Below, piece after piece: positions 12,501 through 24,543 of a stretch of DNA of 64,000 nt. Positions within the stretch are counted from its first letter, which is position 1, and each line of letters opens with the position of its first letter. The DNA lies in contig JBLDXI010000016.1 of NCBI GenBank assembly GCA_047495785.1, positions 434,001 through 498,000 of the forward strand. Reading direction: 5' to 3'. The position numbers were made by a program, and so were the translations under genes. The stretch is from Lepidodermella squamata (Eukaryota > Gastrotricha). The notes beneath the pieces were generated by a model. It was not told where the DNA came from. It did not search any database and saw only the letters and a list, made by a program, of their open reading frames with translations.

Positions 12501-13300
12501 ACTCAATTTGTGCGCACAAAGCAGGTAAAAGCGTTTAAAACTTGACAGAAATCGTCTCGGAGTGACTGTGTGCGCGCCGCCGGCACGCTAAACATAGGCT
12601 GAAAAACGCGTTTTGCCGCGCCTCTTATATTTCGACAACCATGAAGCCTATGATGACGTGCCTAGTCTCTAAAAATTCAGCGGATAATTTACTACATTTT
12701 ACGTGTTCAAATTGGAGCGCCATCGGAGTAAGGTGTCCAAATATTTCACGAAAGTCAGCAAAATTGAAATTTTTATTTTCACTAAAAATCAGTCGTGCGC
12801 AAAACGCTGCGGTCAAAGAAAAATTAGCGAATCTCGCGGCGGTTTTAGTACCAAAAAATCGGCCGTCCTTCGGAGTAGCTAGAAATCAACTTTGAACACG
12901 ACAAATTCCGCAGCTGAAAGGGTGTTATCCGCGTGTCTAACATTTTATGCCTGGTTTTTGAGAGTCTAATTTTGTGAAATTTCGACGTTTGAATAATCGC
13001 CAACCGTTTTGTCATCAACCGATCAATCTGATAAATACCGGGTTAGGACAGTTCGATAGAAAATTTTGTGAGGAATTTTTTCATGTGCCCAAATGAGGTC
13101 AGAAATCAAATTTCAAATTAAAATTTCGAGCTCACGCGTAATAAAGCAGTGACCCAGGTCATGAGTATGCCGGCGGCGGTGACCCAGCTGAAGTGGATCA
13201 GGGCTTATGAATATTCATGAAATCTTCACTTGCATATATGAATAAAAAATCACCACAAATCAGCCGTCAGGCCGATCTTTCTGAAAAATCTTTGCACCTA
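9543..13300. repeat. Repeat complex, left half: foldback-like inverted repeat with internal direct repeats
   Basis: Sequence around 9770-10650 is found again, inverted and diverged, at about 12380-13260. Examples are the words around TTCATGAGCTGCTTACGCCG, around GAGACC...GAGGCGCGGTAAA, and the Lys/Phe-poor AT segments between them. A second direct copy of the 10380-10560 segment (TGAATTTTTAGAGACC, GGCGCGGTAAAT, GCGCGCCGGCGGC, CTCACACAC) starts at 11270, about 890 bases on. No coding capacity was seen. The structure resembles a large foldback element or nested MITE cluster. Exact borders cannot be set by eye. Confidence 0.65.
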
Positions 13301-13486
13301 AGGTTTTCGGGTATGCTCTACACGATGGTATTTTTCATATTTTTTCCGAGGATATCCTATTAACTAACTTGGAGAAGCGGTCAAGTGCATACAATTTTTC
13401 CTCATTGATAACGCCGAGAGCGGCGTGCGCGAGACATGATAATTAAGTAGCGGCGGCCGCCGCTAAAACCGTTCCGGTTCACGCAA

Positions 13487-13646
13487 TCATTGAAGATTGG
13501 GGAGGGGCGAAAAACGTTCCCCTCCAAGATGGCTAGGAGGGGAATTTCAAGGGGTAGTGATTTGAACCGTATTAAACCTTTTTGCTCAGCGCAAAGCTGC
13601 CAAAATGAACCAAATTAACGTCCTAGCATGGTTTTTTACTGGATGG
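13487..13646. repeat. Dispersed 160-bp repeat, copy 1
   Basis: The segment with GGGGAGGGGCGAAAAAC and CAAGATGGCTAGGAGGGGAA, ending in CATGGTTTTTTACTGGATGG, recurs at 27184-27345 in the same orientation with few differences. Confidence 0.85.
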
Positions 13647-14112
13647 TTGCGCACCAAAGGTCCCACAGGGACGGAGTCCCCAATACAAAATGCCGCATGG
13701 CGCTTTAGCTATCGCTGCCAAGCGTATGAGGTATATGGCGGTGCTACATTTTTCGCGTAGGGAAACGAATATTACAGCTAGAAAAATTCTAAAAATACTG
13801 AAAAATCGGCGAGGCTTTCAAGTGTCAGGTAAAAACTTTCCACCATAATCGCCTGAATGACTGATTTTAAAAAAATTAAAAACCAAAAACTCGCATCATT
13901 GATTACGCAATTGCGTAACTACCTTGACCTAACGGCGTGGGTTCATGCACACAAAAGCGCGAACTGTACGCTGCTGCCGGCGGTTACGAAAGTTACGACA
14001 TGTTAAAGCACAGGAAATATATGAAAATGCGGCATAATCAATTTGATTCCATTTTGCCTCCCTCCCCGGGGGGAGGGAGGCTTCAAGAATTTCACGTCTT
14101 GAATAATAAACA

Positions 14113-14431
14113 ATGGCTATAAATTCCGCATTTAACGGTGTAAAGCACGTCTGTGCGCTATTCGCGCATCACGGTCAAAATTCGAAAAAACCATTTGAAA
14201 AATGCAAATTACTCCAAAATGGTCGCTCGAGCGACCAATGGAAAAATCGACGCTCAAAAAACTCCCGCAACCTGTACATAGGCTTGGCCTATACCGTTAG
14301 AAATGGCGATTGCTTGCGCACATTCTAAAATTAACGCGGTGGCAATAGGACACAGTGGAGTGACGCGCGGCGCCAAAAATCGTTTTACACAGTACTAATC
14401 AGCAGCACAGTGTGCGCGCACACACCAAGTA
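14113..14431. repeat. Direct repeat unit 1 (about 319 bp)
   Basis: It is nearly identical to 14518-14836, 405 bases further on. It contains a perfect 16-base palindrome, GGTCGCTCGAGCGACC (14221-14236), and ends near the palindrome GTGTGCGCGCACAC. An open frame of 71 codons runs through both copies, but the conservation looks like DNA-level duplication, so I do not call it a gene. Confidence 0.9.
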
Positions 14432-14517
14432 AACTTTGTAATTACCAGTGTAACCAATTTCTATTTTTTAATCACTGTCAGCAGGTACCAGTTTGGATGT
14501 TATACATATTAAAACGA

Positions 14518-14836
14518 ATGGCGATAAATTCCGCATTTAACGGTGTAAAGCACGTCTGTGCGCTATTCGCGCATCACGGTCAAAATTCGAAAAAACCATT
14601 TGAAAAATGCAAATTACTCCAAAATGGTCGCTCGAGCGACCAATGGAAAAATCGACGCTCACAAAACTCCCGCAACCTGTACATAGGCTTGGCCTATACC
14701 GTTAGAAATGGCGATTGCTTGCGCACATTCTAAAATTAACGCGGTGGCAATAGGACACAGTGGAGTGACGCGCGGCGCCAAAAATCGTTTTACACAGTAC
14801 TAATCAGCAGCACAGTGTGCGCGCACACACCAAGTA
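14518..14836. repeat. Direct repeat unit 2 (about 319 bp)
   Basis: This is the second copy of the unit at 14113-14431. The 16-base palindrome recurs at 14626-14641. Only a few substitutions are visible, so the duplication is recent. Confidence 0.9.
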
Positions 14837-14977
14837 CATTTTTTATTGGAAACTATTCATATTCCAAATACTGTCGAGGGTGGGGCGAATAAATGGAACA
14901 ATTTATTTATAGCTTCACCAAAAATAATCCGATTTTGAAAATTTTTGCGGCAACCGGCAGCTGGTGCCCCGTTTTTC

Positions 14978-15060
14978 TAGATGGACAATTTGTACGATCT
15001 TCTGAAATTTCTTGGTTGCACTAAGAAAACTAACACATACCGATGCATCAACGCTGGATG
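14978..15060 (+). pseudogene. Second piece of the astacin-gene paralogue
   Basis: About 33 bases from 14982 (GATGGACAATTTGTACGATC and onward) match the astacin exon at 7966-7998 at roughly four bases in five. They encode DNLYDLLKF where the gene has NDFYQLLKF. This is the part that should follow directly after the fragment ending at 9545, so the repeat complex seems to have been inserted into the paralogue. The match is short. Confidence 0.4.
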
Positions 15061-18000
15061 ATTGCGCGAACCAACCCGATAGGGTTCCCCTAGCGGCGGA
15101 GCCGCAGCCTGAACCGGAGGTCCAGCGCCTCTCTCTCAACTTCGCCGGTCGAGGCGACAATGGTAGAGGCGTTTTGCGCTGGACGAAAAACGAAGCTAGG
15201 GGAACGAATTTTCACGATAAAAATATGGAAAAATAAGTCGTAGATAGATCTTTTTTTAAACCTGTGTATAAAAACTTTCCAGCTGTTTTCATCGAGTGGC
15301 TGATTTTTGGCGATTTTTTATTCATAAAAAACTAACCAACTGCTCATTAATATTCATGAGCTGCTTACGCCGCCGTCTGGGTCACAGTTACCGGCACCCT
15401 CATGACCGAGGTTGATTGCGTCACACGCGAGAGCCGGGTCGTTGCGGTGCGTCTCTTCGAAATTTCAATTTAAAACCAGTTTGGCGGCCCTCCCCGGGGG
15501 GAGGGCTGCATCAGTGACATTCTACGAAAAATTCTGCATCGAACAGTCAAAATTTTATTTTGATACGACCAACGGTTGATTTTATATTGATTTTAGAAGT
15601 TGCGCGCACTTGAAAAAGTGGCCCTCACTGACGGTGTGTGCAATTTTCAAGGCGCGGGTGACACCCTTAAAGGTGCATAATTTGTCGTGACAAAGTCGGA
15701 TTTTTAGATACTAGAAAGGACTGCCGATTTTTTGGTACCAAAACCGCCGCAAGATTCGCAAGATATCCTTTGAATATACCGTTCGGCGCGCGATTGATTT
15801 TTAGTGAGATTAAAAATTTCAATTTTTTTGACTTTCGTCAATTATTTTGACCGTTTACCCTGATAGCGCTCATGTTTGAATGCACCTAGAATGTGGCAAA
15901 TTTTGCGCTGAATTTTTAGAGACCAAGCTTGTCATCCTAGCCCTCATGGTTGCGGAGTAATAATAGGCGCGGTAAATCACGTCTTCAGCCTATTTTTAGT
16001 GCGCGGCGGCGCTCACACACTCAATGACAGTCGGTTTCTGTCAAATTTTCGACAACTGTAGCAGTTTTGTGCGCACATAGACATTGCATAGGCCGACGTA
16101 GAATTTAAAGACGAATCGAACAAACCAAAGATCATCGTCGTAGCCATCATAGTCTTTTGTCTATAGGAGGCGCGGCCGATCCACCTTAAAATTTCTAAAT
16201 TTCGATGTTTTTGAGAATCATTTCACGACGATTAGGAATAGTCCCGGTTTAATGATATAACCACGTCAAGTACAGAATATGACGGGCTTTCGAGAGGTGA
16301 AAACCGCATGCCAACACCCATCACAGATTTTTGCCAATAGGCCACGCGGTATAATATGGGATAAAAAACAAAGCGAGTTAATTTTCAAATTTCGATTCTT
16401 TAATTCTGGGTGTAATTTAACTGCGACTTCAATTACAAATATTCATGAGAAATAGGTAACACAAGGCGCCCCTTCAACTGGTCCAAGCCCCACATTCACA
16501 GGACGCACCCATTTGACGCCACACCCTTTATCAAGTCAAATTTTCATAATTTTGTTGATCAACTTTGCATTCGCATTTTTTCATTCAGCGAATTTGCGCT
16601 GATATATTAATGATTTTAACGCGTGGAGCTTATTCAGCTAAGAATTTTGAGACCAAGCTGATCGTTGTGGCCGCCGTAGTTATGGTGTTTTTCGCTGCGC
16701 GGTAAAACTTGGTATGTCCATGTTTTTAGTGTGCGCACTCACGCAGTTAGGCTTTCTCACTTGCATTTTTGACTGGTATGCAATATTTGTGCGCAAGGTT
16801 AGTTGCAACCATCATGTGCAGAATAATGAGAGAAATCGAACGACACTAGGCCCATCGTCGTAGCCCTCATAGTTTTCTGCCTAGGAGGCGAGGTAGAATT
16901 TGTTTCGACCCACCTTAAAACTTGAAAATTTCGAAATTTCAATGTTTTTGTGAATTTTATCGCGACGGTGTAGAAGCGTCCCGGCGTAATATAATAGCCA
17001 TGTCTGCTACAACATTTTGCGGGCTATTTTATGGTGAAAACCGCTTGTCAATACCCCTCATGGTTTTTTGCCAATAAGGCACGCGGTATATTTTGAGATA
17101 AAAAACAGAAAACAGACCAAGTAAATTTTGAAATTTTGCTTTACCAATTCCGGGTCATTTTTATCTGGGATTGTATTGACAAATTTTGTTAACAAATAGG
17201 TAACTCGAGGCGGCCTATCGAATGGTTTATGCCCCATGTTCATAGGCCGCACCCTGTGGGCAGCACACCCTTTGCTAAGGTCAAAATTTGATCGGAGCCG
17301 CGCCGACATGCAAACAGGTTTCACATAGGTATGTATCGTATATCATTTGATAGCTTGAAATACTTTCTACACCTTGGAAGTGGTTATTTGTCATATTTAG
17401 ACAAATAAATGGACAAAAAATGATTTTTGTCTTGAAAATGACTTTTCATGTGACGACGTGAAATTTTGCTGGAAATTTGAAATTGGAAAACAATTTTTAT
17501 ATTTTTCGATCACGGTTCAAATCAACTCATAAGCCCAAGTTCGTTCCCTTGGTTTTAGCTTAATTCCAGGTAATAAAATGGAAGTCGTTAATTATGCAGA
17601 ATATAATTATATTGAAGGTAATTACGGTGTGCGCCGCCGCCGTTAACCGGCCCTTATAACCAGCAGTCCAGCAGTTTTGTGCGCACATACACATTACACA
17701 GGCCGACGTAGAATTTCAAGACGAACCGAACGAAACTAGGCCCATCGTCGTAGCCCTCATAGTTTTATGCCTATAAAAGGCGCGTGGAACTTAATTTGAT
17801 CCACCTTAAAACTTGAAATTTTGAGATCGCTATGTTTTCGTGAATGTTTTCGCGACGATACGGAAGCGACCGGGCGTAATTTAATAGCCATTTCTAGTAC
17901 ATCATTTCACGGGCTATCCATGGGTGAAAAACGCAAGTCGATATCAGCTGCCGTTTTTTGCCCGTAAGCCTCCCGGTAAAATATGAGATAAAAAGCAAAC

Positions 18001-18205
18001 CCAATAAATTTCGAATTATCGCTTCTACAGTTAAAATGCGAGTTCAGTGGCGAATTTTCATGAGAGATGTGTAATTGGAGGCGCTCTATCGAAAGGTAAA
18101 TACCCCGTTTTCACAAGGTGCACCCATTTGACAGCACACCCTTTGTTAAGGTCAAATTTTGAGCGAAGCCGCGCCTCCATGCATACAAGTTTCACATATG
18201 TATTG
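15055..18205. repeat. Repeat complex, right half: direct copy of the left half
   Basis: From 15058 the sequence repeats 9541 onward (GATTGCGCGAACCAACCCG, then GGTTCCCCTAGCGGCGGAGC), almost unchanged for about 260 bases. It then runs in parallel with increasing divergence through 15360 (matching 9843), 15478 (9961), 15720 (10200) and 15900-16070 (10370-10560). A further partial unit runs from about 17622 to 18200. No coding capacity was seen. Confidence 0.75.
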
Positions 18206-18207
18206 TA

Positions 18208-18495
18208 CAGGGTGACTTTTTTATAGTGGAAATAATCTTTGTTAGCATTAATCGGGACTAGTACTGTCTAGTATTGCGAGTACTTGCACTGCACTAAAGT
18301 CGATTTCTCCAAACTCTTCAAACTCTATCTGATAATTATCGCGTAATACCAGGCCATTCATAAAATTTTATTGCTAGCACGAGTTCGTTAAGTTTGGAGA
18401 AATCGACATGCAAGTACTCGCCATACAAAGATGATTCAGTACTAGACGCAATTATTGCTAACATGGATTATTGCCACTATAAAAAAGTCACCCTG
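18208..18495. mobile_element. Mariner-type MITE, 288 bp, nearly palindromic, TA-flanked
   Basis: The termini CAGGGTGACTTTTTTATAGTG and inverse are followed by long inverted internal matches, including AAGTCGATTTCTCC against GGAGAAATCGAC. TA flanks both ends (18206-18207 and 18496-18497). The related repeat at 17325-17350 reads straight through (TCACATAGGTATGTATCGTA then TATCATTTGATAGC), which acts as an empty site and fixes the boundaries. Confidence 0.93.
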
Positions 18496-18803
18496 TATAT
18501 CATTCGATAGCTTGTGTTATTTACTGCAGCTTGATAGTGGATATTTGTCAAAGCAATTAAATTTTGACACCAAAATTGGGCCTAGCGTCAGTATCTTCCC
18601 GACGGTTGCCCGAAGTGGCTACTTTTGCGCATTCGACAGTTTCACGTTGAATATGATATTTTTTGAAAAACATTTGGACATCGACAATTGCCCTACGACT
18701 TTCGCACTACATATTAATAGTTAATAGCGACATTTGCGCAAGCGACAGTTTCACTTAATTCAATCATTTAATTAAAAAATCATTTTGCTTCCATTAAAAT
18801 AAT

Positions 18804-19080
18804 TCAAAACAATTGCGCAACGACGCCCGGCAGACCGGTGAAATCAGTGTGATCGCATTGCCGCGCGGCTGCCCAGATAAAAGGGTGGCACTTCGCCATT
18901 CTGCGAACTTTCAGAGTCCATCCAGTTTCTTCAGATTTCTGGAAAAGCTCAGACAAGAGCAGAGCTGGAACGAACAGCTTCTCCAACAACTAAGCGCGGG
19001 CATGCTCATCAAACGGGCCATGAACACCCTTTAGGAACAGCTGAATAGCCGATTGGAAGCCTTAGTTTAGCCCGCAGGGA
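18804..19080 (+). pseudogene. Open-frame relic of unknown origin
   Basis: A protein-like stretch of 73 codons (18813-19034) includes FFRFLEKLRQEQSW and continues past the stop in the same frame with a similar composition. It may be a remnant of a mobile-element protein. No family was recognised and the flanking splice context is absent. Confidence 0.25.
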
Positions 19081-19099
19081 ATCGAGAATCGGCTTCGAA

Positions 19100-19280
19100 T
19101 TCTTCTGAAAACCTGGTTAGATTTTCCAGCATCTTGGCATGTTATTCCTTGAAAAGTTTTAAAATCTCAGACAAAACGATGCTCGGCCACCGCGAATCGA
19201 ACCCGGGAAATTCAGGATTTCCTTTCTGTTCAAGAAATAACACTCTAAGATGCTGGAAAATCTAACCAATCGCGCCTTCA
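19100..19280. repeat. Inverted repeat, 40-base arms
   Basis: TGGTTAGATTTTCCAGCATC at 19110 is matched inverted at 19247-19266 (GATGCTGGAAAATCTAACCA), with further pairing inside the arms. The loop carries GAATCGAACCCGGG, which read on the minus strand looks like a tRNA B box. It may be a small SINE-like or foldback element; no complete tRNA fold was found. Confidence 0.5.
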
Positions 19281-19439
19281 ATAGATTTTAGTCCAGCCAA
19301 TAACGTGGACCACGATGCGGGCTACTTGGACCACTGAAAAGCTGATTCAATTTCAACTTTATTATCGGATATAATTACGGTTATTTGAGGAGTGATATCT
19401 TATTTCTTTGCCTCAACTCCTTTCTATGTCTCTGAAAAT

Positions 19440-21413
19440 TTTGAAAAAATAACCAGCGTGTTACTTGTGATTTCCTATGTCTGAATCCATCAACGAAACC
19501 CGCGAAAAAATCGAAACCGCCTCGGAACCAGTAAAAAACCAATCGAATATTTTGTTTACTTTACCTCCAAGCGCTGATGAATCAGCTCACCATCTGGCGC
19601 CCATGGCGTAGCACCCTTTTTCTCGTGAGTAAGCAGTCTATCCTATTATGTCTACAACCGATCAAAACAACAACTACGGCTGCTTCTGTGAAACCGGACC
19701 GTACCCAACCTCACCCTCGAGTGATAGTGGCCAGGACAGCACAGCCAAATGGCGAACATCTGCTCGCTTTCTTCACAACGTTTCCGCGAAACCCATTGCC
19801 AGCACCGGATTCTAGCTCACGTAAAAACTTTCTTTGCTGATGCTTCTACTCCGAAGTGGAGACATAAACTTGAACCCCGGTCCTGAAAACAAACTGGTTC
19901 TATTTACGGAAATTACGAAATTAACTCGATCAAATGACTCATATTTTTCTATTCAATGCTTCAATCTGCGAGGACTACGTAGCAAAATATCTTACATGCT
20001 CTCATTTCTCTGTTATAAGACCCGACGTTCTGATGTTCTGTGAAGTGAATATGCCTTAGCGACGTAAGCAAAAATAGACCAAGTGCGATTGCTAGCGACA
20101 TTGAAGAAAATTTCCCATCTCACAAAGGCTACTGGAAACTCCGTCCGGCAACGGACAATGTGAATCAGAACGTGGGAGGTGGAGTTGGAATTCTAGTAAG
20201 CAAATCGTACCTTGTGTTAGATGATGCCTCTATTCCTTGTGCTTACATTGAAAATGTCACTGTTCTTGTAAAGGCTGATAAAGGATGAACCACCGCTATC
20301 ACCTGTGTCTACAGACCAAAATTCACTGAACCAACCGACGATGATTATTTTTTACTTCATGATCTCTTTGCGAAAGAGGCCCGTTTTCCGACTGCTCAAA
20401 ATTACGTTTTTGGGGGTGATTTTAACCTAAATCTCATGAATATTGACAAGGAACACGACTATTTCCATCCTATCACCACTACTCCGCACCTTCGAATGAT
20501 GTCTGTCAATTCAAATTAAGACGTATCTTCATAGGATCGAGTTTTTGTCGCAATCACAATTCGGGTTTAGAAAATTTCATTCCACTGATACCTGCTTAGC
20601 TAAAGTGACAACAGACTGGCGCAACGCCCTAGACAATGGACTTACTACAGCAGTAATTAGCATAGACATGAGCAAGGCTTTTGATACATTGAGTACTGTT
20701 GGGATCCTGGTAAGCGCAGGATTCGACGAATCAGCTATCGACCTCATAACTAGCTACCTCTCTGACCGCCAGCAAATAACCAAAATAAACAAGCAATACT
20801 CAGAAACTGCTACACTCAGACATGGCGTTCCCCAGGCCTCTGTGCTAGGGCCGCTACTGTTTATCATCTATATTAATGAACTCCCGAGTGCTTCCGAAAT
20901 ATCTTACGTGGTACAGTACGCAGACGACACAACAATATATTTTTCCGCAAAAAATGACTCCGAAGTCCAGGCCACACTGCAGAAGGACATAGACGAAGTT
21001 GTTAAATGGTTGGGCAGCAACTCACTGAAAGTAAACGGGAAAAAATCACAATTGATGATCATCTCTTACAGCTCATCAGAACCAAAAATTGAAATCAAAA
21101 TCGATCAGACAAACTCGATGACATTGTTGGGCGTCATTTTAGATAACAAACTAATTTTCAATGACCATGTCGAAAAGGCATACGTGCTAAGGCGAGAAAA
21201 GGACTTTTCGCACTGAAATTAGCAGCGCAAGATGGCTTAAACCGAAATTGTCTCAAAGCCATGGCCAATGGGCTCATCTTTTCGCATCTGCATTACTGCG
21301 ACACAGTTGTCGGCGAGGCATGTGATACGTCTCTGCAAAGAATGCAAAGCCTACAGGATAGGGCTGTCCGTATAATCATGAACGCCCCAGATCATGCCGA
21401 CATTAAGGCCTTA
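19440..21413 (+). mobile_element. Decayed non-LTR retrotransposon (CR1-like LINE), 5' part
   Basis: The element has a leader frame, then LLLRSGDINLNPGP (19840-19885), a 2A-like motif seen at the start of some CR1-type ORF2 proteins. An AP-endonuclease follows (GGGVGILVSKS near 20175, GGDFNLN near 20420) with several stops and frameshifts. Near 20515 the endonuclease end and reverse-transcriptase start are missing. RT resumes with QFGFRKFHSTD and keeps the catalytic YADDTT (about 20920) before another frameshift near 21190. The copy is dead. Its 3' part resumes at 26464 after a DNA transposon. The exact 5' end is not visible. Confidence 0.85.
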
Positions 21414-21887
21414 GGCGCGACGCCAATATATTTTGTGTGCCACTGTAGCACAGGTCCTCACGACGGTGACACAGCGTCGCTCTAAAGTGCACCCCGAGTA
21501 CTTAACCATATGAGCGATTATAGCCCTTCCATTTGCTCGATGAGATTTAGACGTTTTCGGACGGAGACTAACATTTGTGACCTCATATCAGTGACAGGCC
21601 GATTGCGCGCGCAGCGAATTTACATTGCCACGTCGCGCGCATTTATTACAGGTAATAAGCACGTCTGGGAAACAATTATTGTAATCATTGACTTGTCTTA
21701 GACTGTCTTGGACTATCACAGCAAAATTAACAAAATATCGTCCTATTCGTATCGCTGCTTCAGCGCACTCTTTATTATTTGACGGAAAATTGGAAATAAA
21801 GACATAAAAACGTAAATATTGAACCGCGTATTAAAATAGAGCTCAGGCCCTCTACCATCATGCGACGAAATTCAAAAAATTTAAAGC

Positions 21888-23865
21888 TCATTTCTTCGGC
21901 GCTATTTTGCGAGCCCTAGCTTTGGCTTTAGCGACAAATTTCGCTGTAATCGTTTTGCGCGGTTTCGCGAGGGTGGGATGGACAACGGCGTTGTGACGAT
22001 CCGCTTCGGCCTGCGATCGGAAGGACCAATTGCAGCCTTTTTGCATGCATCGCCGCACAATTTTCACAGGGTAGTGGTGATCAGGAGCCACTGGCTGTTC
22101 GATGACCTCTTCGAACGGCATAAAATGTCCAGGTCGCGTAAATGACGGTATAGGATCGGGAAGCCCATGTTCGTCAATAAAACTAAAGAAACGGCTTGTC
22201 GGTGCTGGCAAATTTCGGCAATGAAGGCAGCTGTTTTTGACAGCCCCGCCGCAGCGCTTGAAAATTAGGCACCCGATTCTTCGTTCCGTGTGACGGGTCA
22301 GCAGCTGCATCTCCGACTGGAGCTCGGCCATTTGGGGAGTAAATCGCCCCGATAACAAGGCCTTGCGCTCATCATCGGTCACAGGCCGGAAAATTGGGTC
22401 TCGCTTCTCCGTGATGCAGAGCATCGGGACATCGGCGTAACTCTGGTTGTTAACTGCTGCCAGAACGGTGTCCAACGCCGCATCCGCGCAGGCCTCGCTT
22501 TGACCTGGACCGGGAGGGAAATTAACGAGAGGCGCAGTGGAGCAGCCGACGCTCACGCCATTAACACGACTCCAAACTCGTTCAACCGGATTGAAGGCGC
22601 TAGCACCAGCCGCGTTTTGTGTGACGATAAGGCATTCTAATCCCAGCAAGCGAAAAAGCCGATAATAAGTTAGAACGTTAACAGCGCCATCAGCCGTGTA
22701 ATCCGTGCCGCCGTCAACCATTAAAATAAAATTTGCGAAACCAGGATGTTCAGGGACCACATGGCGGTAAATATCCGAGGCATGATCGAACACCGTGTTC
22801 TTCGAGCCGAAAATTGGACATCGATTGATGATTATCGCTTGTTGATGGCTTTTTCGCTTTTCGTTGACGAATTCCACATTTTTTAAACACAAATAACCGG
22901 CGGGAATGATGCGCAACAGCTTGTTAGGCTCCGGAAAATCATGGTCTTTAAAATTGGGAGCGCTACCGAGCAAGTGATAGAACCTGAAAAATAAGAGTAA
23001 TATATAAATCCGTTAATCTCGTCGGTGAAAAATATTTGCATGTGCGAGCGCGTCTTTATCAAATTATTCAAGCCAAATTATCACAATTTTCCACGGCTAT
23101 CAATTAATTCTTGTGGCTTCCTAACCTGATTAATTCGGTCTCATCCTCGCAGTACGAAGTGGGATTTAAAATTATTTCAGTATTTCTCGATCGATCACAA
23201 GCAGCGAACAGAGCGATAGCCAACAATTTTTGTCAATTTACAAAACTTCTTACCTATTGCGACATCTCCGGCTGACAATCGGTCCTCCGATGATGATTTT
23301 ATTCTTGGTGTCAGCAGAGCTCAGAGAGCACTGATATCCTTTCTAAAAAATAAAAGAAATGTTTTAGGTTTTGATCCATCCCAATTTTTCGATGTAAAAT
23401 TATTGAATTTCCAAATATTTTTTATCAACGATATTAACGATAAAAAATATAAAAATAATTTATAGTTTATAACTTGAAAATATGAATTTTGAAAATTAAA
23501 AATTTGATTGCCGAAGTCCTCATAAAAGAGGATGCAGATAATTTACTCACCTTTCTTAAAAATTCCACCATGTCTTTCGCGCGAATACCAACAGTGACAT
23601 CGGGGCCATGGCGTTTAGCCGCCGCTTGAATTCTGTTCTCGAGATAAATTTTCAACGCACTCAGCAAGCCAGTTTGCTCTTCAATCCGTTTCCTACCAGG
23701 CCTGCGTTTTATGGCCTCATACTGCTCGTAAACAACGCTGAGGGGCTTTTTCTTGCGCCGCCGCACAGGTACCGAATTCAAGTAATTAGTAATCGATGTA
23801 GCGCAGTTAAAGTTCAAAGTCAACGCGCCTGCTTTCATGACGCTTACTTCAAGGTGTTCAAACAA
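21888..23865 (-). CDS. DDE-type transposase with C-terminal C2H2 zinc finger
   Basis: Three exons (23865-23551, 23342-23254, 22983-21888) join in phase to 499 residues. The N-terminal 105 residues are basic, with VRRRKKK and KRRPGRKR. The central part has VDGGTDYTADG and SAFNPVERVWS, the pattern of a metal-binding Asp followed later by the acidic residue of an Asn-Pro-hydrophobic-Glu motif in DDE nucleases. A C2H2 finger (CxxxxC, 12 residues, HxxxxH; CMQKGCNWSF onward) and a Lys/Ala-rich basic tail end the protein. It lies inside a TIR element and faces away from the second gene, so it is presumably the mobilising enzyme acting on the 144-bp ends. The TTTATT at 21768 gives a minus-strand polyadenylation signal. 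The superfamily was not assigned; an additional upstream exon is possible. Confidence 0.75.
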
Positions 23866-24543
23866 AATACTACGAGAAACAATTATACACTAGAATTTTA
23901 ATCAATATTAAATAAAAAATAATTAAAATTCAGCATTAAATAAAATTCATTAACAAATTTAAAAAATTCAGTTGCACTGGGATATTAGGAAAAAACTTGG
24001 GAAAAAATTTCATCGCGATCTCTAATAATTTGTCGGATAATTTTATGCGACCGCCGTAGCTACAAAGTTTGCAAGTTTTAGGAATTATTGTTGACCTTGC
24101 AGCAATATCGTAATCACGATAGTTACCGATGGTGATGCGGTAACTTTAATACGACTTCGCAGCAGCAGTAAACAGTAAACAGTAATATCGGCTTTAGTTC
24201 GCATTAAAGCTTTATATCCGCCGTCAAGCGACGTATGCAATAACTGCGCTGATTTACAGCCATTATTATCGCGAGCTTTCAATTAAATCAATGAGCCCTC
24301 CGGCGAAGCCGCTGATTGGCTTATTGCCCGCCTGTTTCTGTCCAATGAGAATCAAACGCTTAATATAAAGGACAGGTGTAGTGTAAACGAGGCATGCGTA
24401 TTGTTTTTGACACTTTCAACTCCGAAATGCGGCACATGATTTCCAAATTTGCTAAAAGCGGTCAATAATCTTCGCCATTTTTTCCCATTTTTTCCTGTTT
24501 TTCAAATTGCTGATTTACCTCTTCCTATAATACTTTTAGAGTC

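Noticed and set aside
14113-14733. Two similar 71-codon reading frames as duplicated small genes
   Set aside because: The conservation covers non-coding flanks equally and the copies lie in a repeat complex; no signal peptide, intron or domain was seen.
9300-18200. CRISPR-like or satellite array
   Set aside because: Repeats are long, diverged and partly inverted with no regular short spacer pattern; this is eukaryotic transposon-type sequence.
19180-19225. Possible tRNA (minus-strand B-box-like GGGTTCGATTCG)
   Set aside because: No acceptor stem or complete cloverleaf could be paired, and it lies in the loop of an inverted repeat; a SINE-like remnant is more likely.
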